Below, in pieces: positions 1-9,163 of a stretch of 64,000 nucleotides of DNA; the stretch's first letter is position 1, and every line of letters starts with the position of its first letter. The DNA lies in contig QEUM01000008.1 of assembly GCA_003577165.1 (NCBI GenBank), positions 45,481-109,480 of the forward strand, in the 5' to 3' direction. The position numbers and the translations under genes are program-made. The DNA comes from Armatimonadota bacterium (GTDB lineage Bacteria > Armatimonadota > Fimbriimonadia > Fimbriimonadales > ATM1). The notes beneath the pieces were generated by a model that made no database searches, was not told the origin of the DNA, and saw only the letters and a list, made by a program, of their open reading frames with translations.

Positions 1-2
1 TT

Positions 3-428
3 TGGGTTGCGGGCGACATCGCGGAATACGCTGAGCCGATCACCGGTCGGGATTATCATGCCGAGCATCACCTTCATGCCAAGTGGACCGGGGAGCATGT
101 CGGGGCGTGCATGGCCGGCGACGCGCGCGAATACCGGAAGGTGCCGTACTTCTTCAGTGACGTGGGTCGCCTCTCCATCATCCTTCGAGGGTGGCCCGAA
201 CTCGCGGACCGTTCGTTCGTGTTGGGGAACCTGGAGGAGCCTGCGTTCAGTGAGGTCTTCGTGAAGAACGACGGTCGAGTGATCGGTTTCGTGGACGTGC
301 GGGAGGACTACAAGGCGCAAGACCCGATTTGCGATCTGTTCGAGCGGCTCATCGGCGAAGGCGCGGATCTGTCGAGCCGCTTGAGGGATTTGGAGAACCC
401 GTCCTTCGACGTTCTCTCTCTCGCTTAG
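3..428 (+). CDS. FAD-dependent pyridine nucleotide-disulfide oxidoreductase, C-terminal part only
   Basis: The reading frame is open from the window edge, so the N-terminal Rossmann folds lie outside. The visible part begins with WVAGDIAEY, which matches the conserved second FAD-binding motif (A-x-GD-[VI]-A) just before the C-terminal domain. It continues with a histidine-rich segment (YHAEHHLHAKW), VPYFFSDV and a C-terminal reductase domain as in AIF, rubredoxin or ferredoxin reductases. About 141 residues are visible. Such enzymes pass electrons between NAD(P)H, FAD and a small redox partner; the partner cannot be told from here. The stop codon overlaps the convergent uppS stop by four bases, so the two genes end tail to tail with no space for a separate terminator. 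Confidence 0.8.
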   Translation, partial: WVAGDIAEYAEPITGRDYHAEHHLHAKWTGEHVGACMAGDAREYRKVPYFFSDVGRLSIILRGWPELADRSFVLGNLEEPAFSEVFVKNDGRVIGFVDVREDYKAQDPICDLFERLIGEGADLSSRLRDLENPSFDVLSLA

Positions 429-1180
429 GGGCTTGCAGAACGAGGCGCGACTGCGCCGAATTTACGCACGCGGCGCGCATATTCTTGGCACGCCGCTTCG
501 AGATCTTCCGGCGTGAATTCGGGCCAAGGCTTCTGCACCACGTAGAGTTCGGCGTACGCGCCTTGCCAAAGAAGGAAGTTGCTCAGTCGAAGTTCGCCGG
601 CTGTACGGATGAGGAGGTCCGGCTCCGGGATATCCGGGTTGTAGAGGCAGCGAGAGATCGTCTCCTCTGTGACTTCATCGGGATTGGTTCCCTCACGCAT
701 GATTCGCCGAACCGCGTCCACGATCTCGGCGCGTCCGCCGTAGTTGATGGCGAGCGTGAACGTGATTCCCGTGTTTTGCGCGGTCGTTTCGACTCCTTTG
801 ATGAGGGCATTTCGAAGCGAGTGGGGAAGTTCGTCCAACCTGCCTGCGACCCTCACGCGCACGTTGTTGAGGTGCATGACTCGGAGTTCGTCGATCGCCG
901 CCTGAGTGATCAGCTGCATGAGTCCGTCTACTTCGTCCTCGGGACGACGCCAGTTCTCTGCGCTGAATGCGTACACGGTGAGGTACTGGATCCCTAAGTC
1001 ATTCGCGTGCAGAAGAACCGACCGAAGGGTCTTGTAGCCTTCACGGTGGCCTATGAGCCTCGGCAGACCGCGAGACGTGGCCCAACGGCCATTGCCGTCC
1101 ATGATGATGCCGATGTGCGCTGGAAGTCGATCGATTCGGTCCGCTTCGGATTGGGATGCAGCGCTCTCGTCGACGGACAT
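425..1180 (-). CDS. uppS: isoprenyl transferase (undecaprenyl diphosphate synthase)
   Basis: Cis-prenyltransferase of 251 residues, the usual family length. It condenses isopentenyl diphosphate onto farnesyl diphosphate to make the C55 lipid carrier of peptidoglycan and other envelope polymers. Visible motifs in order: HIGIIMDGNGRWA near residue 22 with the catalytic Asp, GHREGYKTLR, LTVYAFSAENW, NYGGRAEI, and the C-terminal PDLLIRTAGELRLSNFLLWQ with AYAEL. The family usually has RTSGE; here it is RTAGE, a mild change. It is the last gene of the rpsB-tsf-pyrH-frr-uppS operon, 26 bases after frr. No good Shine-Dalgarno precedes its ATG. cdsA, often next in other bacteria, is missing here. Confidence 0.95.
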   Translation of the reverse strand: MSVDESAASQSEADRIDRLPAHIGIIMDGNGRWATSRGLPRLIGHREGYKTLRSVLLHANDLGIQYLTVYAFSAENWRRPEDEVDGLMQLITQAAIDELRVMHLNNVRVRVAGRLDELPHSLRNALIKGVETTAQNTGITFTLAINYGGRAEIVDAVRRIMREGTNPDEVTEETISRCLYNPDIPEPDLLIRTAGELRLSNFLLWQGAYAELYVVQKPWPEFTPEDLEAACQEYARRVRKFGAVAPRSASP

Positions 1181-1206
1181 GCCTTTACCAGTGGGAGGCG
1201 GTGGCT

Positions 1207-1764
1207 TCAGACTTCCTTGAGTTCGGCGTCCTTCTTCTTTTGAAGATCGTGGACCTGCTCGATGTGTTGATCGGTAATTTTCTGCGCTTCCTGTTCGAGG
1301 CGCTTCAATTCGTCCTCTGAGATCTTTTTCTCTTTTTCGAGTTTCTTTAGATGATCAATGAGGTCGCGGCGGACGTTGCGGATCGCAACGCATCCTTCTT
1401 CGGCTCGAGCGTGGACCTGCTTAATCAGTTGCTGCCTTCGCTCTTCGGTCATCGAAGGGATGTTGAGCCGGATGCCTGTGCCATCCACGATGGGGTTAAT
1501 GCCGAGGTCGCTCTTTTGAATCGCGCGTTCGATCGCCTGCGTCGCGCTCTTGTCGTAAGGTTGGATCAAAAGTTGTCGCGGTTCGGGAACGCTGATGTTC
1601 GCGAGTTGGTTGATCGGCGTTTCCGTGCCGTAATAGTCCACGTGGATTCTTTCCAGCATGACGGGGTTCGCCCGGCCCGTGCGAAAAGTGTTGAAGTCGC
1701 GGAGTGTCGCTTGAACCGCCTGGTCCATTCGCTGCTTTGCATCGTTCATTAAGTCTTTGACCAC
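1207..1764 (-). CDS. frr: ribosome recycling factor
   Basis: RRF splits the post-termination ribosome together with EF-G. I place the start at the GTG at 1764, because it sits six bases after a strong GTAGGAGG and gives a protein of 185 residues, exactly the family length, with VKDLMNDAKQRMDQ aligning to the normal N-terminus. The ATG at 1749 would remove five residues and lacks this spacing. The signature FRTGRANPVMLERI and the C-terminal helix with DELKRLEQEAQKITD are present. The chosen start lies 16 bases inside the end of pyrH, so the two genes are translationally coupled. Confidence 0.95.
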   Translation of the reverse strand: MVKDLMNDAKQRMDQAVQATLRDFNTFRTGRANPVMLERIHVDYYGTETPINQLANISVPEPRQLLIQPYDKSATQAIERAIQKSDLGINPIVDGTGIRLNIPSMTEERRQQLIKQVHARAEEGCVAIRNVRRDLIDHLKKLEKEKKISEDELKRLEQEAQKITDQHIEQVHDLQKKKDAELKEV

Positions 1765-2492
1765 TCTCTGCCTCCTACAAGTGTTCCGATCGGCTCGCCT
1801 TTCACGGCGGCGAGCATGCCGCCCTTTTCGTAAATGCTGAGCACGATGATCGGCATGTCGTGTTCCTGGCACATCGTGAACGCGGTCGGGTCCATTACGC
1901 CGAGGCGCTTGGCGATCGCTTCGTCGTAAGTAACCTCAGCGTATCGAGTCGCGCCTGCGTGGAGTTTCGGGTCCTGATCGTAGACGCCGTCCACCTTGGT
2001 GCACTTGATGAGCGCCTCACACCCGAGTTCCACCGCGCGCAGGGCGGCGGCCGTGTCCGTGGTGAAGAACGGGTTGCCTGTTCCGCTGGCGAGAATCACG
2101 ATGCGCCTCTTCTCGAGGTGGCGAAGGGCGCGGCGTCGGATGAAGGTCTCGCAGAGCTGCTGCACGCTGATCGCGCTCATGACTCGCGCCGGGACGCCTC
2201 TCTTCTCGACTGCGTCCTGCAGGGCCAGGCAGTTCATGACGGTGCCGAGCATGCCCATCTGGTCGGCGATGGCCTGATCCATGCCGCCTTCGCGGCTGAA
2301 CGCCACTCCGCGGATGAAGTTGCCGCCGCCCGCCACGACGGCCGTTTCGACGCCTGCGTTGTGGACCTGCACGATTTCGTCGGCGATCTCGCCGACGGTC
2401 GCCGGGTCCAGCCCGAAGGACTCGCCACCGGCGAAGGCCTCGCCCGAGAGTTTGAGAAGGACTCGCTGTAGGGGCTTGCGGGCTGTACTCAT
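1749..2492 (-). CDS. pyrH: UMP kinase
   Basis: Hexameric amino-acid-kinase-fold enzyme that phosphorylates UMP to UDP in pyrimidine nucleotide synthesis. The product has 247 residues. Motifs seen: LLKLSGEAF near the N-terminus, AVVAGGGNFIRG (substrate loop), ILASGTGNPFFTTDTAA (nucleotide and acceptor site), and KCTKVDGVYDQDPK. I chose the ATG at 2492, which starts MSTARKPLQRVLLKLSGEAF; a GTG at 2519 would add nine residues of no known role. Neither has a clear Shine-Dalgarno. It lies between tsf and frr in the canonical order, and a strong hairpin separates it from tsf. Confidence 0.95.
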   Translation of the reverse strand: MSTARKPLQRVLLKLSGEAFAGGESFGLDPATVGEIADEIVQVHNAGVETAVVAGGGNFIRGVAFSREGGMDQAIADQMGMLGTVMNCLALQDAVEKRGVPARVMSAISVQQLCETFIRRRALRHLEKRRIVILASGTGNPFFTTDTAAALRAVELGCEALIKCTKVDGVYDQDPKLHAGATRYAEVTYDEAIAKRLGVMDPTAFTMCQEHDMPIIVLSIYEKGGMLAAVKGEPIGTLVGGREWSKT

Positions 2493-2526
2493 AACGGGCG
2501 AGCCAATAGGATACTCCACGCAAGAA

Positions 2527-2552
2527 GGTCCCGAGGCGGGAACCTCGGGACC
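2527..2552 (-). terminator. strong hairpin between tsf and pyrH, possible attenuator
   Basis: Perfect 10-bp inverted repeat (GGTCCCGAGG and its complement, 2527-2536 and 2543-2552) with a six-base loop. On the minus strand it is followed by TTCTTGCG, a weak U-tract. It sits in the 82-base gap between tsf and pyrH inside an otherwise tight operon. It could lower transcription into pyrH, or stabilise the 3' end of the rpsB-tsf message. Sequence evidence is good for the hairpin, weak for full termination. Confidence 0.55.
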
Positions 2553-2574
2553 TCCGTTCGGCGTTCGGTGGGGC

Positions 2575-3438
2575 TCAGACCGTGGTGTCTGTCGGCGGCT
2601 TGCCGGCTTCGATGCGAATGAAGCGAGTGACTTTGGCGCCGCCCATGACTTCGGCTGTCCGCTTGCTTTGGTCCGCGTACCAGGCCTGTTCCGTGAGCAC
2701 GACCTGCTGCAGGAACTCCTTATTGACCTTGCCCTGAGCGATCTTCTCGGCGATCTCCTCCGGCTTTCCGTCTTCGATCGCTCGCTGTCGCTCGATCGCG
2801 ATCTCCTTCTCGAGGCGGTCCTGATCCACTCCGTCCTTCGAGATGAACTCCGGCGAGAGGGCGACGACTTGGATGCCGATCTTCGAGGCGAGGTCTTCGT
2901 ACCCGTTGCCCGAGTTCGCGAGCGCCACGAGCGCGGCCTTGGTGCTGTCGTGGTGCACGTAGACGCCGACTGCGCCTTCGGACGAGATTCGCTTGACCGC
3001 GCCCAGTTGGATGTTCTCCCGGATCTTGGCGACGGCGTCCTCGATGAGTTCCTTCACGGTCTTGCCATCGATCACGGCGGACAAGGGATCATCGCCTGGG
3101 TCGTTCTGCACGAAGTGGTCGGCGAGTTTCTGCGCGAGAGCCTTGAAGTCCTCGTTGCGGGCGACGAAGTCGGTCTCGCTGAGCAGCGAAACCGCTGCGG
3201 CAGCATTGCCGGACTTCGCGACGGCTACGGTTCCGGCCGACGTCGCGCGGTCGGCGCGTTTGCCGGCCTGGACTTTTCCGGACTCTCGGAGAATCTGCTT
3301 CGCCTCGGCGAGGACCGTGTCTTCTGTCGCCTCCGCTCCGAGTTTCTCTGCGGCTTGAGTGAGCGCCCGTTTGCAATCCATCATGGGCGCGTCCGTCTCC
3401 TCTCGGAGACGCTTTACGAGTGATGCTGTGATTTCCAT
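2575..3438 (-). CDS. tsf: translation elongation factor Ts
   Basis: Nucleotide exchange factor for EF-Tu, 287 residues. The N-terminal UBA-like segment reads SLVKRLREETDAPMMDCKRAL, a clear family signature, and the core carries SETDFVARNEDF, the TDFVARN motif that contacts EF-Tu. The segment after the UBA domain is longer than in E. coli and replaces the usual AIDWLREKG with AEAKQILRESGK, so this stretch is divergent but readable. It begins three bases after the rpsB stop codon, so the two are almost certainly coupled. The C-terminal TRFIRIEAG and short acidic tail are typical of bacterial EF-Ts proteins. Confidence 0.95.
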   Translation of the reverse strand: MEITASLVKRLREETDAPMMDCKRALTQAAEKLGAEATEDTVLAEAKQILRESGKVQAGKRADRATSAGTVAVAKSGNAAAAVSLLSETDFVARNEDFKALAQKLADHFVQNDPGDDPLSAVIDGKTVKELIEDAVAKIRENIQLGAVKRISSEGAVGVYVHHDSTKAALVALANSGNGYEDLASKIGIQVVALSPEFISKDGVDQDRLEKEIAIERQRAIEDGKPEEIAEKIAQGKVNKEFLQQVVLTEQAWYADQSKRTAEVMGGAKVTRFIRIEAGKPPTDTTV

Positions 3439-3441
3439 AAT

Positions 3442-4317
3442 TTATTCTTCGGCGTCTTCCTTCGCGACTCTCGCCCGGCGTCTGCCGGCATCTGCGCCCA
3501 TGGTCTCCATCTCTTCTTCGAGCGAAAACTTGCGCAGCATTTCCAGCTCGACTTCGCCGAGCGGCACGGCTTCTTGCTCTTCCGGCGTCGCGACTGCGTC
3601 CGCAGGCACTTCGGGCGCCTCTCCCGCTTCGACGTCGATCGGCCTGAGTTCCAGGATGAGGTCGGCGATCTTTCCTGAGATGAGCCGCACGGCGCGAATG
3701 GCGTCGTCGTTGCCGGGAATGACAAAGTCGGCGTCATCCGGATCGCAATTCGTATCGACGATCGCGACGATCGGAATGCCAAGTGTGCGTGCTTCCTTGA
3801 CCGCGATGGCCTCTTTCTTCAGATCAACGATGAACATCAAGTCGGGGGGGCCGCTCATCCCTGCCACTCCATCGAAGTAACGGTGCAGCCGTTCCAATTC
3901 CTTTCGGCGCTGCATCGCTTCTTTCTTGGGCAAGCGGTCGAAGTAGCCGTCTTCGTTCATCCGATCCAATTCGCGAAGTCGGTTGATCCTTCCGAGCATG
4001 GTTTTCCAGTTGGTGAGCAATCCGCCCATCCATCTTTCGGAGACGTAGTATTGGCGGCAGCGAATGGCAGCCTCGCGGATGGCTCCTTCCGTCTGCTTCT
4101 TGGTGCCGACGAAGAGGATGTTCCCCCCCCGCTCGACGACCGATCGAATCGCTTCCATCCCCTCTTCAAAGAGCTTGATGGTCTGGTGGAGATCGATGAT
4201 GTAGATGCCATTTCTGGCCCCGTAGATGTATCGCTTCATCTTCGGGTTCCACTTGCGGGTCGCGTGCCCGAAGTGGACGCCTGCTTCCAGCAGGTCGCGC
4301 ATGGTAAGTGGTGTCAT
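3442..4317 (-). CDS. rpsB: 30S ribosomal protein S2
   Basis: Ribosomal protein uS2, 291 residues. The start is the ATG at 4317, which has an AGGAGG four bases upstream and yields [18 protein letters not shown], the normal N-terminus; the frame stays open far upstream but that part is not S2. Signatures present: [46 protein letters not shown], and [18 protein letters not shown]. The last 55 or so residues form an acidic, Glu/Ala-rich tail longer than the E. coli protein. A run of eight G (C on the plus strand near 4123-4130) encodes part of ERGGN; such a tract in an essential gene argues against simple slippage at these runs. Confidence 0.96.
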   Translation of the reverse strand: MTPLTMRDLLEAGVHFGHATRKWNPKMKRYIYGARNGIYIIDLHQTIKLFEEGMEAIRSVVERGGNILFVGTKKQTEGAIREAAIRCRQYYVSERWMGGLLTNWKTMLGRINRLRELDRMNEDGYFDRLPKKEAMQRRKELERLHRYFDGVAGMSGPPDLMFIVDLKKEAIAVKEARTLGIPIVAIVDTNCDPDDADFVIPGNDDAIRAVRLISGKIADLILELRPIDVEAGEAPEVPADAVATPEEQEAVPLGEVELEMLRKFSLEEEMETMGADAGRRRARVAKEDAEE

Positions 4318-4339
4318 TTTTCCTCCTGGGTTGGTCCTC

Positions 4340-4388
4340 CGGGCCCTTGATCCCGGTGATCCGGGACACCCAAGGGTTACTGGGCCCG
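4340..4388 (-). promoter_or_regulatory. structured leader of the rpsB operon with competing stems
   Basis: The rpsB 5' region holds nested inverted repeats: CGGGCCC at 4340-4346 pairs with GGGCCCG at 4382-4388; CCCTTG at 4344-4349 pairs with CAAGGG at 4371-4376; and TCCCGG at 4351-4356 pairs with CCGGGA at 4361-4366. The first two stems share bases 4344-4346, so they cannot fully form together. Leader structures that bind S2 and repress rpsB-tsf are known in other bacteria, so autoregulation is a reasonable inference. No known consensus could be matched here. Confidence 0.45.
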
Positions 4389-4405
4389 TGTGGTTTGGAA
4401 GGCGG

Positions 4406-4411
4406 AGTATA
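4406..4411 (-). promoter_or_regulatory. candidate -10 element of the rpsB operon
   Basis: TATACT on the minus strand about 90 bases before the rpsB start codon. It would start a transcript near 4399, just upstream of the leader hairpins. No convincing -35 hexamer is seen at the usual distance, so the call rests on the hexamer and its position. Confidence 0.35.
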
Positions 4412-4503
4412 CCCTCGTGGAACCCTCTCCGCCCCGGTTCGCGGCGCCATAGGAGAGTCCAATCAAAGGACCGGATGCTCGAGGGGTCGAACCATTCCGG
4501 GAC

Positions 4504-5763
4504 ATGAACCTTAAGAGCCGCTCGCTCGCATGGCAGCTCGGCATGTCCGCCTACTGGTTCGCCACGAGCATGAAGTGGTTCGTGATGCTCCTGACTCTCG
4601 CTTTCGTCGTGAACGACATCGTTCCGGGCGGGGAGGAGGGGAAGTTGTGGGGGCGCGTCGTCCTGATCGGTGCGACTTGGGCGATGGTCGGCCCGGGACT
4701 GTTCGGATATCTCAGCGATCGAACGAGAACGCGGTTTGGCAGATGGAGACCGTATCTCGCAATCGGCTGCGCGGGCACGGTGTTCGCTCTTATCGTGCTT
4801 TCCAACGCGCGGGAGTACTGGGTCGTCGTCGTCGGCTACTTGTTGCTTCAAATGTCGGACGACTTCGCGACAGGTCCCTACAGCATGCTGATTCCCGGCC
4901 TCGTGCCGGAGCACCAGCGCGGCCGCGCCTCAGGCGTCATGGCCCTGATGCAGTTTTCCGCTCATCTTGCGGGCGCAGCGGTGTCGCTTGCCCTCGGCGA
5001 CATCCGTCCGATCTACCTGACGGTTGCGACGATGAGCGTCGTGTGCGCGCTCATCACGCTCTTCACCGTTCGGGAAGACCCGGCCGAGCGGATTAGTGAT
5101 CGTGTGGGATTCGCCGAAGGGTGGATTCAACCGTGGAAAGATCACGACTTTCGGTGGGCGTGGATCGTGCGGTTTCTGAATGCGCTCGGCTTTTACTTGA
5201 TCTTGACGTATCTCGGTCTCTATTTCGCGCATGTCGTGAGGGATTTCACCGCCTTTGGGATACCGATTGCGAAGGTCGGTGAAGGAGTAACGCCCGAGGG
5301 CGCCGCGAAGGAGGCGGTGCTTAAGGTGGCCGTGATCATCGCCGTTCTGGCTGCGATCGGCGGAGTCGCGGGGGGGAGGCTTGCCGACAAGATCGGCAGG
5401 AAAAGGGTCGTTGCGGGCTGCGGCTGGCTGATGTTCGCGGTGTTGGTGCCGTTTGCGCTCATTCCAGACTTTTCGGTCATCGTATGCCTGGCGCTGCTGT
5501 TTGGATTCGGATACGGGGCGTACGAGTCCTCCAACTGGGCGCTCGTTTCCGACGTGATGCCGAGTCGCGAGAACCTCGCGAAGGACATGGGCATCTGGCA
5601 GTCGAGCATCCCTGCGCCTCAGGTCATTGCGGGCAGCCTTGGCTTCGTCGTGGATACGAAGAACATGCAGGGGACGAGCGGCTACACGATCGTGTTCCTG
5701 GTTGCCGCCGCTGCTTACCTGTTCTCCACTTTGTCGGTCCGACAGATTCGCGGCTCGACGTAG
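4504..5763 (+). CDS. MFS transporter, GPH-like sugar symporter type
   Basis: Integral membrane protein of 419 residues with about twelve hydrophobic segments. The loop after the second segment reads [18 protein letters not shown], the arginine-rich D-x(n)-GRRRPYL-type signature of the glycoside-pentoside-hexuronide and sucrose symporter families, and the mid-protein repeat [13 protein letters not shown] is the second MFS loop. This suggests uptake of a sugar or glycoside by cation symport, but the substrate cannot be read from sequence. It is divergent from rpsB and lies only 13 bases before mnmE, so the two probably share a transcript. No clear Shine-Dalgarno is near the ATG. Confidence 0.85.
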   Translation: MNLKSRSLAWQLGMSAYWFATSMKWFVMLLTLAFVVNDIVPGGEEGKLWGRVVLIGATWAMVGPGLFGYLSDRTRTRFGRWRPYLAIGCAGTVFALIVLSNAREYWVVVVGYLLLQMSDDFATGPYSMLIPGLVPEHQRGRASGVMALMQFSAHLAGAAVSLALGDIRPIYLTVATMSVVCALITLFTVREDPAERISDRVGFAEGWIQPWKDHDFRWAWIVRFLNALGFYLILTYLGLYFAHVVRDFTAFGIPIAKVGEGVTPEGAAKEAVLKVAVIIAVLAAIGGVAGGRLADKIGRKRVVAGCGWLMFAVLVPFALIPDFSVIVCLALLFGFGYGAYESSNWALVSDVMPSRENLAKDMGIWQSSIPAPQVIAGSLGFVVDTKNMQGTSGYTIVFLVAAAAYLFSTLSVRQIRGST

Positions 5764-5776
5764 CACAATCGTCGAA

Positions 5777-7093
5777 GTGGATTCTCTCGACGACGTCATC
5801 GTCGCACCCATCACCGGCGTCACGCCTGCGGCCGTTGCGTTGATTCGGGGCTCCGGCGCGGGCTCGTGGCGGCTTGCCGAGGCCGTGTTCCGCGCGGCCG
5901 GAAATTCGAGGCTCGAGCCCCGGCATGCGGTTCTGGGCGTGATTCACAACGATGGCGAGGTGATTGACGAGGGCTATCTCGTGCTGTTCGAATCGGGGAA
6001 GAGTTACACGACAGAAGAGTCCTTCGAACTGTCCTGTCATGGCAATCCGGCGATCGTTCGCCGCATTGTGAACCTTCTGATCGAAAAGGGCGCGAGGGCT
6101 GCGCGCCCCGGGGAGTTCACGGAGCGCGCGTTTCTCAACGGCAGGATCGATCTTACGCAGGCGGAAGCCGTACGCGACACGATCGAAGCCGCGACGGAAG
6201 CGCAGCAGCGCCGGGCTCGGCTTCTTCGAGATGGGCGGCTCGCTCGACATGCGGCGGAAATCCGACGAAAAATCGCACACGAACTCGCGACCGTGGAAGC
6301 GGTGACGGACTTCTCGGAAGAGATCGGCGATCTCGACCGGGAGGCTTCGTGCGAGAGAATCTCCTCCATCGTCGCTGAAATTCGAGAACTGATCGCGAAC
6401 GCGAGTTCTGCGCACATCATGCGGCACGGGCTGCGCATCGCCATCGTCGGTCGGCCGAATGTGGGCAAGTCTTCGCTCATGAACCGCATGTTGGGTTCGG
6501 ATCGAGCCATCGTTACGGAGATCCCCGGCACCACGCGCGACACGATCGAGGAGGCCGTCGAGGTTCGCGGATTGCCCGTCGTGCTCATCGACACTGCGGG
6601 AATTCGTCAGACGGAGGATCGAGTGGAGGCGATCGGAGTCGAGAGATCACAGTTGGCGGCTGCGCACGCCGACACGGTGTGGATGGTCATCGAGGCGCCG
6701 TCGGGCTGGACGTCGGAGGATGAGGCCCTGGCAGCGGCTCTCGGAAGGGAGCCGGATTTGATCGTTGCCAACAAAGCGGATTTAGGGAAGCAAGAGTCCC
6801 GAGGAATTCTGGTCTCCGCGCTGACCGGTGAGGGCTTCGACCAACTTGAGGCGGCGGTTCAGGATTGCTTTGGCGCCGAACTGCCGCTCGCGAACGAAAG
6901 ACAGAGCGAGAGGTTAGCGGCGGCAGCAGACCGGCTCGAGGCTGCGCGGGCAACTTTAGAAGAAGGGATGCCGACCGACTTGGCTTGCGTCGACCTGTAC
7001 GGTGCGCTTCACGAAGTCGGCGCAGTTACCGGGGATTCGGCGACGGACGACATCTTGGAGCAGATCTTCCGCGACTTCTGCATCGGCAAGTAG
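5777..7093 (+). CDS. mnmE: tRNA modification GTPase MnmE
   Basis: With MnmG it makes the carboxymethylaminomethyl group on U34 of certain tRNAs. I take the GTG at 5777 as start because the product then begins VDSLDDVIVAPITGVTPAAV, matching the normal short N-terminus, and has 438 residues. The N-terminal folate-binding domain has SCHGNPAIVRRIV and RPGEFTERAFLNGRIDLTQA. The G domain, inserted at about residues 220-370, shows GRPNVGKSS, PGTTRDT, DTAGIR and NKAD. The protein ends in FCIGK, carrying the catalytic Cys of the C-x-G-K motif. mnmG is not in the window. Confidence 0.96.
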   Translation: MDSLDDVIVAPITGVTPAAVALIRGSGAGSWRLAEAVFRAAGNSRLEPRHAVLGVIHNDGEVIDEGYLVLFESGKSYTTEESFELSCHGNPAIVRRIVNLLIEKGARAARPGEFTERAFLNGRIDLTQAEAVRDTIEAATEAQQRRARLLRDGRLARHAAEIRRKIAHELATVEAVTDFSEEIGDLDREASCERISSIVAEIRELIANASSAHIMRHGLRIAIVGRPNVGKSSLMNRMLGSDRAIVTEIPGTTRDTIEEAVEVRGLPVVLIDTAGIRQTEDRVEAIGVERSQLAAAHADTVWMVIEAPSGWTSEDEALAAALGREPDLIVANKADLGKQESRGILVSALTGEGFDQLEAAVQDCFGAELPLANERQSERLAAAADRLEAARATLEEGMPTDLACVDLYGALHEVGAVTGDSATDDILEQIFRDFCIGK

Positions 7094-7223
7094 CGAATTG
7101 TCAACAGTCGGTTAACGGCGTTTCATATCCCGGCAATTCTGCATTTGACGGAAATGTCGCTCGGTACACTTTCACCGTTACAGCCGGCATGCACGCGGCT
7201 GGAATTCGTAGGAGGATGCAGAT

Positions 7224-8243
7224 TTGAAGGGATCATCAGTTGGCGTGTTCGCCCTGGCAATCGCGGTGGCCGGCTGCGGCGGAGGCAGTGGGTCAGCGAG
7301 CGAGAACGGAAGCGCGGCAGAAGCCCTCTCGGGCGAGATCGTGGTGGACGGTTCGAGCACGGTGCTCCCGATTAGCGAGGCAATGTCCGAGGAGTTCACG
7401 GCAGAGCATCCCGACGTGCGCGTGCCAGTTGCAGCGAGCGGAACGGGCGGCGGCTTTAAGAAGTTCGCAAACAAGGAAGTAGACGTCAGCGACGCATCGA
7501 GGCCGATCAAGGAGTCCGAGGTCGAGGCATGCGCCGCAAACGGCGTCGAGTTCATCGAACTGCCGGTCGCATTCGACGGTCTGACCCTCGCGGTCAACGC
7601 CCAGAACGACTGGGTGGACCACCTCACACTCGCGGAACTGAAGGCGATTTGGGAGCCAAACAGCCAGGTTCGGTATTGGTCGGACGTTCGTCCCAGTTGG
7701 CCGAAGATCGAAATCAAACTCTATGGCGCCGGGCATGACTCCGGCACGTTCGATTACTTCACCGAGGCGGTGGTGGGGTCGGAAGGGTCCATCCGCTCCG
7801 ATTACACGGGCAGCGAAGACGACAACACGTTGGTGCAGGGAGTTGCGGGCGACAAGGGAGCGCTTGGATTCTTCGGCTTCAACTACTACGTCGAGAACAA
7901 GGACAAGATCCGCGCGGTCCCAATTGATGCGGGTCGTGGCCCCATCGTCCCCTCGGAAGAGACGATCCGCAGCGGAGAGTACTCGCCGCTGAGTCGGCCG
8001 CTGTTCATTTACGTGAGGAGAGATGCGGCAGATCGGCCAGAAGTCGCTGCATTCGTCGAGTTCTACCTTTCGAATGCGGTCGAAATCGTGCCGGAGACCG
8101 GCTATGTGCCGCTGACAGCGGAGATCTACGATCTCGTCGCAGCGCGCTTCAAGAAGCGGACGACGGGTTCCGTGTTCCAAGGCGGATCTCAAGTCGGAAT
8201 GAAATTCGAGGAGATCCTTAGCAAGGAGACGGGCGAGCAGTAG
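7224..8243 (+). CDS. pstS: phosphate ABC transporter, substrate-binding lipoprotein
   Basis: Periplasmic phosphate-binding protein of 339 residues. It starts at a TTG, eight bases after GGAGG at 7211-7215. A lipoprotein signal peptide ends in AVAGC, with a Gly/Ser-rich linker after the cysteine. The mature part opens with [16 protein letters not shown], the phosphate-binding loop of the PstS family, and has [26 protein letters not shown] and [11 protein letters not shown], all typical ligand-site segments. It is followed at 17 bases by pstC and then pstA. No clear Pho box was found upstream. The ATP-binding subunit PstB and the regulator PhoU are not next to it. Confidence 0.93.
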   Translation: MKGSSVGVFALAIAVAGCGGGSGSASENGSAAEALSGEIVVDGSSTVLPISEAMSEEFTAEHPDVRVPVAASGTGGGFKKFANKEVDVSDASRPIKESEVEACAANGVEFIELPVAFDGLTLAVNAQNDWVDHLTLAELKAIWEPNSQVRYWSDVRPSWPKIEIKLYGAGHDSGTFDYFTEAVVGSEGSIRSDYTGSEDDNTLVQGVAGDKGALGFFGFNYYVENKDKIRAVPIDAGRGPIVPSEETIRSGEYSPLSRPLFIYVRRDAADRPEVAAFVEFYLSNAVEIVPETGYVPLTAEIYDLVAARFKKRTTGSVFQGGSQVGMKFEEILSKETGEQ

Positions 8244-8260
8244 GTTTGTAAGGAGCGCGA

Positions 8261-9163
8261 TTGGCAGCGGGAATCGTCGTCCAGCGAAAGAGGAAGGAAG
8301 GGTTCGTTCGCGGCCTCTCCTTCCTTTGCGCTTTTGTGAGCGTCTTGACGACGATTGGCATCGTGTGGACGCTGGTGTCGGAAACCGTCGTATTCTTCCG
8401 TGATGTCGGCATCGGCGAGTTCCTCTTTGGGACGCGGTGGTCTCCCGTCATCGAGCCGCGCGCGTTCGGGATCCTCCCTCTGTTCGCGGGCACGATGCTC
8501 GTGGCGATCGGCGCCGCTTTGCTCGCAGTCCCGATCGGTTTGTTCGTCGCGATCTATCTGAGCGAGTATGCGGCGCCGGGCGTGAGGAGGTGGGTGAAGC
8601 CCGTCCTCGAACTCCTGGCCGGGATTCCGACGATCGTCTACGGCTTCTTCGCTCTGTTCTTCGTGACCCCCCTGATTCAGAGGTACTTGCTTCCCGACTT
8701 GCCGACATTCAACGCCTTGTCGGCATGCATCGTCGTGGCGATCATGATCCTGCCGACGATCGCGTCGCTTTCAGAGGACGCGCTTCGTTCCGTTCCTCAA
8801 TCGCTTCGCGAGGGGGGGCTTGCAATGGGCGCCACGAAAGGGGAGGTCATCCGAAGCATCGTCGTTCGCGGGGCGTTCAGCGGGATTATGTCGAGCGTGC
8901 TGCTTGCAATCTCCAGGGCGGTTGGCGAGACGATGGCGGTGACGCTTGCCGCGGGAATGCAGCCCAACCTAACGGTCAACCCAACCGAGACGATTCAGAC
9001 GATGTCGGCGTTCATCGTCCAACTGGCGAAGGGCGACACTCCTCGCGGAACGACCGAATACCAGACGATTTACGCCGTTGGGCTCACTCTGTTTGCCATC
9101 ACGCTGGTGATGAATCTGATGGCCGCGAGACTCGTGAAGAGGTTCCGCTACAACTATGGTTAG
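8261..9163 (+). CDS. pstC: phosphate ABC transporter permease PstC
   Basis: Inner-membrane permease of 300 residues with about six membrane segments, partner of PstA in high-affinity phosphate uptake. It starts at a TTG preceded by AAGGAG at a good distance. The family segments FGILPLFAGTMLVAIGAALL, AGIPTIVYGFFALFFV, and the inner-membrane coupling loop EDALRSVPQSLREGGLAMGAT are clear, followed by SRAVGETMAVTLAAG. Its last bases overlap pstA by eight, so the two are coupled. Binding-protein and both permeases are therefore present as one unit without the ATPase. Confidence 0.93.
   Translation: MAAGIVVQRKRKEGFVRGLSFLCAFVSVLTTIGIVWTLVSETVVFFRDVGIGEFLFGTRWSPVIEPRAFGILPLFAGTMLVAIGAALLAVPIGLFVAIYLSEYAAPGVRRWVKPVLELLAGIPTIVYGFFALFFVTPLIQRYLLPDLPTFNALSACIVVAIMILPTIASLSEDALRSVPQSLREGGLAMGATKGEVIRSIVVRGAFSGIMSSVLLAISRAVGETMAVTLAAGMQPNLTVNPTETIQTMSAFIVQLAKGDTPRGTTEYQTIYAVGLTLFAITLVMNLMAARLVKRFRYNYG

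Noticed and set aside
2281..3423. Open frame of 380 codons on the plus strand
   Set aside because: It is fully antisense to tsf and pyrH, has low-quality composition, and arises from the strong codon bias of the real genes.
7094..7223. Pho box before pstS
   Set aside because: GTCAACAGTCGGTTAACG has some resemblance to direct repeats but does not match the known consensus.
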